Assembly (NCBI GenBank): GCA_048013815.1 | Contig: CM106585.1 | Span: forward strand, 6,324,001 to 6,388,000 | Direction: 5' to 3' | DNA length: 64,000 bases | From: Setoptus koraiensis | Taxonomy: Eukaryota; Arthropoda | Shown: one piece after another, positions 1 through 10,546 of the stretch | Position numbering within the stretch: position 1 is the stretch's first letter | Layout of the letters: every line of letters starts with the position of its first letter | Program-made: the position numbers and the translations under genes | Notes under the pieces: model-generated | Databases searched by the model: none | Seen by the model: the letters and a program-made list of their open reading frames with translations, nothing else | Told to the model about the DNA's origin: nothing

Positions 1-2
1 CG

Positions 3-1232
3 GCCAATTTGACCAGTGAAATCACCTTCGGGAATGAGTGTTCTGTCTCTGGCAATCAAAAAGCCGATCAGATGGTATCGCTGAAGGCTACATTCGATTG
101 GTCTCAAGATCAGCGAGACATGATTGTCCGTGCTATGGCAACAAGATCCGAGAGTAACGATATAGAGGCCGCTGAGAGTCTCATTAACAACAAATTCTCC
201 GATTTGTACAACAGGTGCGTCACCAACAGAAAACAATTTCAAACACCTATGGATGGAGCATGTTTGGCCTACCTGGCCAAAGTGTCCGAACTAACAAATG
301 TTCAGGCCACCTTTGATTACAAGAAAGTTCCAGCAAGGTGGACGAGTCTGTTGAAGAAGCTAGGATCACTGTACACGTTGGCGAGGGCAACTTACATTGA
401 AGAGGCCGAAGAGACGCCCGGCAAACAACAATCCGACACCACCGATAAGGCAGCCTCGCAAGAGAATCGCGCTTACCTGAGCGCAAATATGACCTCTTGC
501 TCTAAGGACAGGAGGTTGACATTTAAATTTGACACTCCAGGATATAGTGTAACATTCAATAGTCTACCGGTATCATTTATGCCACCGTCGTCATATCCGT
601 TGTTCGACCTGTCATATTTTCAAAGATTGAGTCATCGTCGTGGAGACACAAGATTTTGTTCAATTGGTGGCAATTCTGTGACCACATTCGACAATATGAC
701 TATGCCATTACCTAACATTGAGGATGATTGCTACAAGGTGTTGAGCAAAGATTGTTCGCCAGAAAAGAATTTCATGGTGCTCGGTGCCAAGAAGGGCAAG
801 GGTAAACAATTGTGCATTTATGTTGGCCAAAAGTTTAGAATTGATTTTATACCAAATGCCCAGGGCAACAAAATCGCCGATATCAAAGTCAATGACGCCT
901 CTATTACGGTGGAACAATCTAAGCCATACAAAAAGGATACCATGTTCGGTCAAAAGCCTGCCGAGGCCTTTGAAATTAGCTATAACGGCGCTTTCTATAG
1001 CTTGACGTCAAAGGCATACAGATTCTCTGCTATGACCGACGGTGCGTGGATTTTGGTTAACCAAGACAAATACTATGCAGGTAAATCTTGTGGTATTTGC
1101 GGTGACGCCAATGGTGAACAAACAACCGAACTGAGATCACCAAGTGGGTGCCTTTACAAAAATACCAACGATTTCATATGGTCTTACACAATACCATCAA
1201 CATGTAAATCGCGACCAACCAAGGCCTGCTAG
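3..1232 (+). CDS. Vitellogenin-like lipid-transfer protein, C-terminal part with vWD domain (5' partial)
   Basis: The reading frame is open from the first bases of the window, so the gene starts upstream and only about 409 C-terminal residues are seen. The last ~180 residues form a von Willebrand factor type D domain: a CSIGGNSVTTFDN start, several cysteines, and a CGICGDANGE motif that corresponds to the GLCG signature near the domain's end. This layout fits large lipid-transfer proteins (vitellogenin or apolipophorin), which are secreted yolk or haemolymph lipoproteins. The N-terminal lipovitellin domain that would decide between them lies outside the window, so vitellogenin is an inference. 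A canonical AATAAA follows the stop at 1268-1273. No intron is seen in this part. Confidence 0.75.
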   Translation, partial: ANLTSEITFGNECSVSGNQKADQMVSLKATFDWSQDQRDMIVRAMATRSESNDIEAAESLINNKFSDLYNRCVTNRKQFQTPMDGACLAYLAKVSELTNVQATFDYKKVPARWTSLLKKLGSLYTLARATYIEEAEETPGKQQSDTTDKAASQENRAYLSANMTSCSKDRRLTFKFDTPGYSVTFNSLPVSFMPPSSYPLFDLSYFQRLSHRRGDTRFCSIGGNSVTTFDNMTMPLPNIEDDCYKVLSKDCSPEKNFMVLGAKKGKGKQLCIYVGQKFRIDFIPNAQGNKIADIKVNDASITVEQSKPYKKDTMFGQKPAEAFEISYNGAFYSLTSKAYRFSAMTDGAWILVNQDKYYAGKSCGICGDANGEQTTELRSPSGCLYKNTNDFIWSYTIPSTCKSRPTKAC

Positions 1233-1276
1233 ATTCGGTGAGCCTGCCATTTTTACAACATGAACAAAATAAAGTA

Positions 1277-1304
1277 CTTACACAATTGTTATTGATTGTG
1301 TAAG
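1277..1304. repeat. 10-bp perfect stem-loop just after the poly(A) signal
   Basis: The arms cttacacaat and attgtgtaag are exact reverse complements around an 8-base loop, starting 4 bases after AATAAA of the vitellogenin-like gene. It could act in 3'-end formation or be chance. Confidence 0.6.
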
Positions 1305-1546
1305 CGAAAAGTAATATCAAGCTTCTATACTGTCTCATGACGTTATCGTCTTCAGTAAGGATGTGTTGAATTTTGAAAAATTTTTGCAAACTGTGCTTCT
1401 TGTTGTGGATGTGACAGAGCACCTCGAGATGAGTATTTTCACTCATGTTTTACTTCCGGTTCATGCTCCCATCACTTCTATTTTCGGAATCATGGATTTT
1501 TTCCCTAATCGAGACCCCGGGGGTGCCCATAAAGGGAAGGCAATAA

Positions 1547-1664
1547 TCGTACAATCGCGAACATAAATTTGGAGACACAAGGGGGGTAGCAGCTCTTTTT
1601 TGCGCAGACAAACACACGCTACTGTCCCCCTCGTGTCTTCAAATTTATGTTCGCGATCGTATTC
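1547..1664. repeat. Long imperfect inverted repeat (~44-bp arms)
   Basis: The left arm (about 1547-1592) and right arm (about 1619-1664) match as reverse complements over roughly 44 bases with only a handful of mismatches or single-base gaps. The shared core is cgcgaacataaattt followed by g-agacac. About 26 bases separate the arms, so the segment can fold into one long hairpin. No flanking target-site duplication was obvious. It may be a small foldback or MITE-like element, a hairpin RNA precursor or a structured promoter element. Confidence 0.75.
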
Positions 1665-1998
1665 TCGATCGATTTCTCCTTAGGAGTTCGGCGACGAACG
1701 AGCACTAGTACAATGGGAGTGTTAGCGCATTATTCAAAATGAATGGGAGACTCCCCTGCTGAGCTCTGACTTTGGCGCTGGCGCCACGTGGGAGATAAAC
1801 ACATGTCATAGGCTCCCTGCGGCACGTTTTTCGCTACACTCTCACAAATACGGTGTGCTGATATGCAGTCGTCCTCTGTTGTTTGCATTCTCTTTGTTAT
1901 TGCCTGTATACGTTTACAAATAACCAATTCTTTCGTTACTATTCATCTAATCACCACTTGATATCACATTTGTTTTATTAATATCATCTACACTGAAC

Positions 1999-4900
1999 AT
2001 GGCCAGCATAAAGGCGCTCAGACTCTACTCACAATTTATCCAGAGCAATAGAAGAACAGCGAGCTATAGTTGCTGTCTTACATATCTAAATAGAAAGCTA
2101 TGTGGTGATAGATTAGCTAGATTGTTAGCTACATCATCGGCAGTCAACTGTCCCACTAGTAACTTCAAGCCAAGTGAAGTGATGGCAAAGGAACGATACG
2201 ATCTGAGATCTGGGGAAGACACAGAAACAAAACGATCCCGACTATTGTATCAAAGCAGAAAACGTGGCATGCTCGAAAACGGACTCATACTCGCTTCCTT
2301 TGCCGACAAGTATCTCCATGGATTGGACGCCGAGCAACTAGATCAATATGATCGTCTCATAAATTTGCCCACCAACGATTGGGACATTTACTATTGGGCC
2401 ACCAAGACCAAACCTACACCCGAGGAGTTTGAAACACCTATTATGACAAAATTGCGCGATCATCTCAATCTAAAGGTGAGTGAAAGCCCAGAATTATTTC
2501 CTAGCTTTCATAAGAATGGAAGCTATCTTGATGATACGAACACAACAGAGATTGCAAACGACTATGTCGAACAAGATGACAATAGACTCGCCTATGTGGA
2601 TCCAAATCATCCTGTGGATTTAGATCTAGATCCGAGAACCATCGATATAACTAATCCGGAGACCATATTCTCAGATCACGTAATCAAATTACCTGGCAAT
2701 CAGACAATGGTAAAGATGACGAAGTGGAGGAAGGATTTTTTTCTAAAACGAATGCGTCGAACGATGCCAGCTCCTGTATCCTTGACTGGTCTCGGCGACG
2801 GAAGCAATCCAAGGTGTGAATCGAAAAATGAATTTGAGTTCACCTGACACTATTATTGGCTCATAGTTAAATAACATAGAGATTATATATTTCAACTACT
2901 AATACATCCTGATCTGTCTTGTTATCTTTAGGTTCTGGACGCAAAAAATTCGGGAGATAGTGGAAAGGGTTGGAACCCAAAATAATCGACGTAGCAACGA
3001 TCGTATAGATTCTGGTTTGGAGTTTTCATCTTCTCTTATTTGGATGATTGAAAATGAGCCAGAAATTGTAAAGAGAGACAATCCCGAGATCTACGAATTA
3101 TATCACAAAAAACAAGAGCTAGAAGAACTACAAAAAAACATCGATATTGAACGCAACACTAATCTGATAAATGAGATTTCTAGATTTCCTCACATTATCT
3201 CGGAAGTCATATTGGAAGAAAAAAACAAATTAATCGTGGACAGTAGTAGAAAAGCTAAACATTTAATTGGGTTGGAGAACGAAACTGAGACCACTAATAA
3301 CAGGCCATTTTTGTTGGAAGGGCAATGTCCAAGATTTGCAATCACTGGCGAGGTCGATGAAGACTTCGATAAATACTTAAAGCATCACAACATACTTCAA
3401 GAAATATCTATAAAGCAAACAACAGGAGATGCTGAGGAATATGACAGGGAAATAGAGGCCTGGGCCGATTCATTATGGCACAGAAACTACGGCTCCTCTG
3501 ACTTGTACATGCCACCAAGTAAAATTCCATGTGGAGGTTGTGGTGCGGTCCTGCATTGTAGCGACCCTGGAATCCCTGGTTTTCTACCGAAGGAACTTTA
3601 CACAAGTCATATGAATGACGGTTCAAACGAGGATGGTCTTTTAGGAAAAAAGTGTCAGCGATGTAAGTTCATGGATACTTACAATGTAGCTCTAGATGTA
3701 AATGTGTCGAGATTCGATTACGCTAACTTGATGAGTCACCTCAAGAAAGATCCTCATGCCGTGGTAGTGCTTCTGGTAGATATTTTAGATTTTCCATGTA
3801 GTGTGTGGCCTGGTATCTTGGACGTTATAGGACCCAATAGAAAAGTTTACGTAGTTGGCAACAAAGTCGACCTTCTCCCCAAAGATTCTGATGATTACTT
3901 GGAACGAGTCAAAGAATCATTAGAACTCAGCTTACGAACTCGTCTACGATGGGATGATCGTAATCTTCAATTGGCTGATGTATCTCTAATAAGTGCTAAG
4001 ACCGGCTTTGGAATAGAACATCTCATAACAAAACTTATAAATGCACATGTCACGCAACGAAATATCTATTTGGTAGGTTGCACCAATGTTGGGAAATCTA
4101 CTTTTTTCAACACACTACTGCAGTCAGATCTATGTGGAATACGTGAAAACGACATTATTACTCGCGCATCAACTAGTGTATGGCCGGGAACAACTTTGAA
4201 CATACTGAAGTTTCCAATCGCTAAATTTCAAGGTTGGCAATTGGAGTTGCGTAAGGCCCGCCTCATCAGACAACAGCGCAAAAAGAAAACTGAAATATTG
4301 AGGATGGCAAGCCTCTCTCAACGTCGACAAAAATCGACCCCTCATATGTCGATGTTGATCGAGAGAGTTGAACCTAGCTTTAAGAGTAAAATACCAGTGA
4401 GAATGGAGAGTGGTCATCCGATGTCGGACAAAGTTTTAGAGATAAGCAAATTAAGGCCTTTCGACGCGACAAGTGCAAGATTTTCCAATCATAGTTTTTT
4501 TCATGATACCCCTGGTACCTGTCATAGTGATCAGATCTTGGACCTACTCACCTCAGAAGAGTTGCTGAGGGCCATGCCACGAGAAACAATCATACCTCGA
4601 ACATTCACGATGAGACCATTACATTCATTATTTATATCTGGATTGGCGAGGATAGATGTGCTGACATCAACGTCTAGCATCTGGCTGACTGTATTTGCTT
4701 CTAATTATCTTCCCATACACATTGTCGAAACTAAGGAGGCTGAGCGTTTCTATTACACCTATCTAGGAACATCGTACCTGGGAGTGCCCTTAGGTAACAA
4801 AAAACGTTTTGAATCTTGGCCAGAGTTACAAAGTTTACCACATGAGCATACCTACGAAATTCGTGGAACGATAAAAGGTTGGAAAGAAGGTATATGCGAC

Positions 4901-5113
4901 ATAGTACTATCGAATGCAGGGTGGATACTCGTAACGACAGGTCCCGATCAAGATTGTATAATAAAGGCGTTCACTCCCGAGGGTCGAGGAATACACCGAC
5001 GAGATCGGCCTCTTCTCCCCGAAGCGTGCCACTTGAAAGGAAAACGCATAAGGGATACACCGTGTTACAACAATTCCTTCTACAGTGTGGATCAGATGCA
5101 AGTGCCTAGATAA
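1999..5113 (+). CDS. NOA1: NOA1, mitochondrial circularly permuted GTPase
   Basis: Two exons, 1999-2813 and 2932-5113; the 118-base intron has AAG|GTGTGA and TTTAG|G borders and joins in frame, giving 998 residues. NOA1 (YqeH family) binds the mitochondrial ribosome and is needed for small-subunit assembly. The GTPase motifs occur in the permuted order typical of the family: G4 NKVD (~582), G5 SAKTGFG, G1 GCTNVGKST (~654-662), then G3 DTPG (~797). A zinc-binding segment with CGGC (~472) and a later CQRC lies before the G domain, as in NOA1. The N-terminus is basic and Ser-rich with no acidic residues for the first ~35 positions, like a mitochondrial presequence. The C-terminus keeps family motifs such as GIHRR. 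Human NOA1, from memory, is about 700 residues; the excess lies mainly in an N-terminal low-complexity part. Poly(A) signal AATAAA at 5130-5135. Confidence 0.93.
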
Positions 5114-7506
5114 CTCAATATGTAACTGTAATAAATTTAGTCCACTAAACTGTAATACACTAGTCCACAGTCACTAAAATGGGTAGTGAACGTATTTAAA
5201 TATCCGGTGAAAGTCTCGAACATTTTGGAAAGACTTGTTTGGTTAGATGATGCTTCGCCAGGGCTCCAGTTACCACCCTCCCATCATCGCGGTTTCATGT
5301 CGGTCTTCGGGGTTCCCGTTGTGGTCCATCAACCACACTTCCGGTGCATATCAGCCTCATCACGAGGAACAATGAAGAGTTCAAAAAAGCAGGTGGCAGG
5401 ACTGGCTCCAGAATTGGACACTATTGGAAGAGGCCTTTTTCACTCATTGTCGGTTTTGCTAACTATGCGGAGTATGTAGGCCCAGGGTATGAGTCAAAGC
5501 ACGCTCACTCGAACAAGTCACTTGTGATTTCTTGAGATTTTTCAATAGACAAACAAAACACAAATAAGTCTACTACAACAAAGCTAGCACAGGCGCCTCT
5601 TACATGTTGTTGGACGTCCAGTGCCTTAGTGCAGCAGAGTTTATCCACTATTAACTCTGATAGGTTTTCTCTTGAAAAAAAATTAATTTACAAGTATTCA
5701 CAGTAAAACTGTACTGGATTACGCCGATTTTCGCTATCAGCATATTTTTATCGTGTAACCTTCATTAAACAACACAATGGCTGTTGATCGTGCAAAACTG
5801 TGTAAAAGTTGTTTATTCCAAGATTCGTTCTCCCATATACAATGGCGCCAGGAGGCAAGTGATGCTAGAGCTCCCTCTCGCGTCTCCCTGTTTGACCAAC
5901 ATTTTTACGAATCTCCCCGGTCCCATACAGTTTGCGCTCGTTTTTATGGCAGCTCATAGGGGAAAGGCATCATGTGTTCCACCTTGCGCATAACCGATAA
6001 GCTTTGGATTTGTGTACAACTACACGCAGGGCAAAGCGTCTGAAGCTTTCCCCCAATATCGAGTGGTTGTGCATTTATCAACAAACAGAAAAAATCTCCG
6101 TTTTGGGATAAAGCATTACAGAAATTCCCGCTTTATGGTGCTTTGTCTGAGAAAGACGTTTGCATTATCGGATTTGAACAACAAGTCAGTTCAATGGTGT
6201 TACATTCTAAAATATATTTTGAACGCTGCGCCGCTTGTTTAGGTGCACTCTGTACAATGAAGGCTGTCTGACGATACGTTAGCACAGATCGTACTGGCGT
6301 AGCATTCATGGACAGAGAATGAATCACTAGACAGGCTGCACGCAATAAACAACAGCGAAACCCAGGCACAACTCATTTGTGAACGTTCTGTGCCTTGAGC
6401 AGCACAGTGCGTTCTGTGGAAAACACTTTAGAGAAAAGACTTGCCTGTACAGAGTTGCCTGAGACACCCTATAGTGTTTGTCCGTGTATCTGAATGTGTG
6501 TGTGTTGTTGTGAGCGCCTCGAAGGCGCATGGCTCCGGCATTCTGTTACTGGTACACCCTGTACTTGTACCATTATAAATACAGCTCGCACACTTACAAT
6601 AAACCTGAGCTGTGAAGAAGACTAGTGTATAACACAGCAGTGTGTGTGAGTTTTGTTGGACCACCAAACACATAAAGTACAGTACGGTATAGTAGTGCGC
6701 AAAGTGGCTAAAGCAACACACATTCACACACAGAGCACACTGAAGCGTAGTATCATAATACTAACGCTATGAGCCAGTCAGGCAGGCTCAGAAGCAGCTC
6801 TAAACTATAGGGTGACCACATACTTTTGACAACTGCGCGGCAATGACAATGCACTGAATGTACTACGGCGTGCAGCGAGCCTAAAATTAATTCTCTATGA
6901 GCACATGTGCACTTAAACGTATGTGTTTTAGTTACAGTGAAAGTCGCTGAACGAGCACAAAGCTCACGCAGGGGGTATAATCATCGGGGCTATACTGGCT
7001 CGCCTGCGTTTGTATCCCCCTTCATCTGTGGATATCATACTACTATTCACAGTATTAATAGTGCATTTTTCAAATTCTCGCGGTATGCGCATAAGTGCAA
7101 CTATACAGTAGAATTAACTGAAATACAAACTTGTGTTCATGTTAGACTAATAATGCGCGCACTGAATCACCTTTTTCGTGCCGAAAAATGGTTATCGCTG
7201 CGCAAAACTCAAAACTATGCGCTCACCCTATATTGGTGATTGGTGCAAGTACGCGACGACGAAAAACTGCTGCTATTACTGCTGCAAACTGCAGTGTTAA
7301 TATAAATGTATATGTATAGGTTTATATATATATATATATTCATATATATTTATCACTAGAAGCAACTATACCTTTCCTAATGCTATGTACACCATTATTA
7401 GTATTAAGACGACGACGACGACAATGACTATATTTACAGATTAACATGAATTTAACGATATTACAACAACTGTGGTTGTTTACGTTAACATTACTATTAT
7501 AATATT
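5114..7506. other. Long spacer upstream of Bre1
   Basis: About 2.4 kb without a recognisable gene. Several open frames of 60-110 codons are present on both strands, but they have no family motif, no conserved domain and no matching splice partners. Near 7320-7350 is a TA-rich microsatellite and near 7408-7424 a short ACG-type repeat. A motif pair gggggtata / tatccccc at about 6970-7020 could fold weakly. The 3' end should hold the Bre1 promoter and 5' UTR. Confidence 0.5.
7321..7350. repeat. TA-dinucleotide microsatellite
   Basis: A run of alternating T and A interrupted once by a c, in the upstream region of Bre1. Simple sequence with no assigned function. Confidence 0.8.
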
Positions 7507-9927
7507 ATGTCAATCATGTTGTCTCCATCATCAAAAAAAATCAGATTAGATCATCCACCATTACCTGTATCCTCTGGTGAGGAATTAAATTTAGTTATAC
7601 TTGAGGAGCAAAACAAAAGATTGCGTAGTAATCATACGCACAGATTGAGGATTGAAGCCGATCTCAAGAATAGGATCCAACAATTAGAGGAGACACTCAA
7701 ATTATGTGAGAACAAGGAACCCCAAGAACAATTAAGTATAGTTAATGAAGATCTTAGAAATAGATGTGATGAACTTGAGTGTGAGCTCAATAAATCTAGA
7801 CTCAATGAGAGGAGGTTGGAGGAATATATAAATGATGTTAAGGACACCTTATCTAACGCTAAAAGATTATCTGCCTCACATCCAGCAAACGTTGTCGATA
7901 GTATTAGAAACTCATCTACAGTCAATTGCCATACTGACCTTAACAAAATCAATCAAAACTCCTTATCGAACAACGCTGGCGGCTCTAGCGGAGATAAATG
8001 TTCCTCCAACAATTGTTTACAATCATCTCAAAACGAAAACAATGACGGATTAGTTTTGAACCATACCAAATATGACGAGTTACACAGCGAACTAGACGAC
8101 CAGAGAGAACTAGCAACCAAAAGATTATTGGAACTAGAGAAACTCAATGAGTCTCACGCAGAGGCATTGATTCTGATTGAAAAACTTAAATTAGAGGCCA
8201 GATGTATACCAGCGTCTGTCATTTTTGAAAGCGCTGAGTATAAGACCTTGCAAAGTCATTTCAGTGTTTTATATAATGAAGCCACAGTATTGAGAACACA
8301 GCTTGAAGAGGCTAAAACTCAAATTTTAGACATGAAAAATTCTCATCTCAAACAAATTGAAATGATGGAAACAGAGGAGATGTCTATTCAAAAGAAATTA
8401 CGCGCGGAATTGATTCAGCTCGAAGAAAGTCTAGCTCAACTTAGGCGAGAGTACGATATGCTTAGGTTAGAGTTTGAGTCTGCTCTACAGGCTAATGACC
8501 AATTGGGACCAATGAATAATGAATTTAAACAACAAAATGATTCCCTGAAAGCCCTTAATGAGCAACTCAAAGGCGAAATTCATCGATTCAAAAGGAAATA
8601 CGCAGAGACAAGGTCAGCTTTAGAAAAAGCACATCGTCAGATTGAATCGCTTTCTCAGAGCAGTGCAACAAACAAACCCCATTTACCACCGCCATCAAAT
8701 AATAGTCATCTACCCTCTGCAAATTCTGGGACCCCTTCAGCATCAGCTGAAAATTCCCTGACAAATTCATCTACAAACTCTCACAATGCTAACGTTTTTA
8801 CCTCGAAGCCTTTGAAGACGGAAATCAAACTAGAACATGCCTCCAACAACAATAATCACACCGTCAAACAAGATATCAAATCTGAGTTAGTCGAGCAACA
8901 TAATGTCAAGACAGAGCCTCAGTCACCGTTTCATGGTCAGACCCACCAAATCTCAACTGTCGCGTCGACAAAGAACCCAGGTTCAACAACAAACTCAAAC
9001 GCGTCTAAGGTTCCCAATCACTCAACAAGTCTGTCCGTTAATCATACTGGTTCTTCTCAAATATCAAATCATAGTAACAACAGCAATCAATCCTCTTCCA
9101 CCCGAAAGATCAATGAACTCAAGGAGATGGTTCACAGTCTTCAGAAACAACTAACTGCTACAAAGCAAGAGGAAGATGCCTTAATGCACGAGATAGATGT
9201 CACAGGTCAAGCTTATGAGGAGATGCAAGAGCAAAACCAAAGGCTACTGCAGCAACTTACGGAAAAAGATGATGCCAACTTCAAGCTCATGTCAGAGCGA
9301 TTGAAGGCCAACGCCATACAAAAACTCCTCAACGACGAAAAGGTAGGCTTGACCGATGCCAATCACGTATTACTATCTAGAGTGCAAGCTCTGGAAACTG
9401 TCGTTAAAGGCCTACAAGAAAAAGAGCGCTTACTTCAGGAGAATCTTTCAACTCTTGAAAAAGAGCTAGCTCTACGAGAATCAATCTCGATCAAACATCG
9501 CCAGGCGACTGCAGAGTCACAACAAAGTCTATCCGAACTCAGACTAGATAGAGATAAATATTCGAAACAACTGGAGGAGATACAAACTACCCTTTCAGAA
9601 AAAACTTCGCAATTACAGCATGAATTGTTTAAAACTAGAAGGCTCACTGAAGAATTGGACTCATGGCGAAGGAAGTATGAACGTGCCAAAAAGTTCGAAT
9701 CAGCTTCATCTGCGGATGAAGTCTTATTAGAGGAGATCCGAGGGTACAAAGAACAATTAACTTGCCCGTCATGTAAGACCGCACCAAAAGATGCAGTTCT
9801 AACAAAATGTTTTCACGTATTCTGCTTCGAATGCTTAAAGACTCGTGTTGAAACGCGTCAAAGGAAGTGTCCAAAGTGCAACGCTCAATTCGGTGTAAAT
9901 GATTTTCATAGATTGTATCTAGCGTGA
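7507..9927 (+). CDS. Bre1: Bre1 (RNF20/40) E3 ligase for histone H2B
   Basis: Single exon, 806 residues. Bre1 is the nuclear RING E3 that, with the Rad6-type E2, monoubiquitinates histone H2B during transcription elongation. A C3HC4 RING finger occupies residues ~753-791, with CPSC, CFHVFC, FEC and CPKC zinc ligands, and the protein ends in the Bre1-typical FHRLYLA. Almost all the rest is predicted coiled coil rich in Glu, Leu and Lys, interrupted at ~375-535 by a Ser/Asn/Thr-rich low-complexity linker that contains three KxE motifs possibly open to sumoylation. The N-terminus has the basic KKIR stretch seen in the family. It is shorter than human RNF20 (about 975 residues), mostly from loss between coiled coils. 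The start is the first ATG of the frame. Confidence 0.95.
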   Translation: MSIMLSPSSKKIRLDHPPLPVSSGEELNLVILEEQNKRLRSNHTHRLRIEADLKNRIQQLEETLKLCENKEPQEQLSIVNEDLRNRCDELECELNKSRLNERRLEEYINDVKDTLSNAKRLSASHPANVVDSIRNSSTVNCHTDLNKINQNSLSNNAGGSSGDKCSSNNCLQSSQNENNDGLVLNHTKYDELHSELDDQRELATKRLLELEKLNESHAEALILIEKLKLEARCIPASVIFESAEYKTLQSHFSVLYNEATVLRTQLEEAKTQILDMKNSHLKQIEMMETEEMSIQKKLRAELIQLEESLAQLRREYDMLRLEFESALQANDQLGPMNNEFKQQNDSLKALNEQLKGEIHRFKRKYAETRSALEKAHRQIESLSQSSATNKPHLPPPSNNSHLPSANSGTPSASAENSLTNSSTNSHNANVFTSKPLKTEIKLEHASNNNNHTVKQDIKSELVEQHNVKTEPQSPFHGQTHQISTVASTKNPGSTTNSNASKVPNHSTSLSVNHTGSSQISNHSNNSNQSSSTRKINELKEMVHSLQKQLTATKQEEDALMHEIDVTGQAYEEMQEQNQRLLQQLTEKDDANFKLMSERLKANAIQKLLNDEKVGLTDANHVLLSRVQALETVVKGLQEKERLLQENLSTLEKELALRESISIKHRQATAESQQSLSELRLDRDKYSKQLEEIQTTLSEKTSQLQHELFKTRRLTEELDSWRRKYERAKKFESASSADEVLLEEIRGYKEQLTCPSCKTAPKDAVLTKCFHVFCFECLKTRVETRQRKCPKCNAQFGVNDFHRLYLA

Positions 9928-10546
9928 TTTTATATTCGGTGATAATAGTAAAAATTTATAGCGGTGTTCTATTTATTATATGATTACAACCCAACTAAAC
10001 CCTAGGAAGCTGCGATTCTCACGTTGGTACCGTTAGAAGCATCCTCAATTCACTCCTCCGATTCGTACTGTGGTACCATTAATTTTGTGTTAAATAGTTA
10101 TTGTGAAATTATCGAGTAATTTCATCCATGTGTATAGATCAATTATTGCATAATACGAACGATATCATCTTGAATTGTTGAAATCAATATCCCTCCGGCA
10201 TTTATTCTTTGTCTCATTACGTAAAAAGCTTTGTTTTGTTTTCGCGATATGCACCCTAAACTGCCCTATACACTGTACTGTATGGGCCTCGCAATGCGAA
10301 TGTAAACATTAGCTCTTACTACGCGTGCGCAAACGATTTTTTTTTCAAATCTCCCGCAATGGTCGACATGCGAGAGTGTGCAGCTTTCTCTGCTAACTTG
10401 TGACTTTCGCAGTAACTCATCGTGAAAATCTGCGATTTATCCACCGATATTTTGAACCACCTGCATGATCTGATCATCAGCATTTTTACACTGAAACAAA
10501 TATCGTTTTTTATTAATTATATTAAGTCTATTTCTGTTAACTCGAC
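9928..10546. other. Spacer between Bre1 and the acidic nuclear-type gene
   Basis: About 620 bases with no gene seen. It contains the Bre1 3' UTR and the promoter and 5' UTR of the next gene. A GC-richer patch with several CpG (about 10300-10400) sits where a promoter would be expected. No clear AATAAA follows Bre1. Confidence 0.5.

Larger units (their letters stand above)
1233..1998. other. Spacer between vitellogenin-like gene and NOA1
   Basis: No gene is supported here. It holds the poly(A) signal of the upstream gene (1268-1273), a short perfect stem-loop (1277-1304), a long imperfect inverted repeat (about 1547-1664) and, near 1770-1795, a GC-rich motif overlapping an E-box CACGTG. The last few hundred bases presumably hold the NOA1 promoter. 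Small open frames show no recognisable protein. Confidence 0.6.

Noticed and set aside
708-953. Minus-strand 81-codon frame inside the vitellogenin-like gene
   Set aside because: It is the antisense shadow of a clear vWD coding frame and has no family features.
6428-6727. 99-codon minus-strand frame rich in Cys and Thr in the Bre1 upstream spacer
   Set aside because: No signal peptide, no domain and simple-sequence bias (TGTG/CACA); no matching exon or poly(A) signal.
6966-7020. Inverted gggggtata / tatccccc pair as a possible tRNA or structured RNA
   Set aside because: No A/B box, no acceptor and T-stem pattern; the arms are short and imperfect.
6907-7239. 110-codon plus-strand frame upstream of Bre1
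   Set aside because: No recognisable motif, and its composition looks like the surrounding non-coding sequence.
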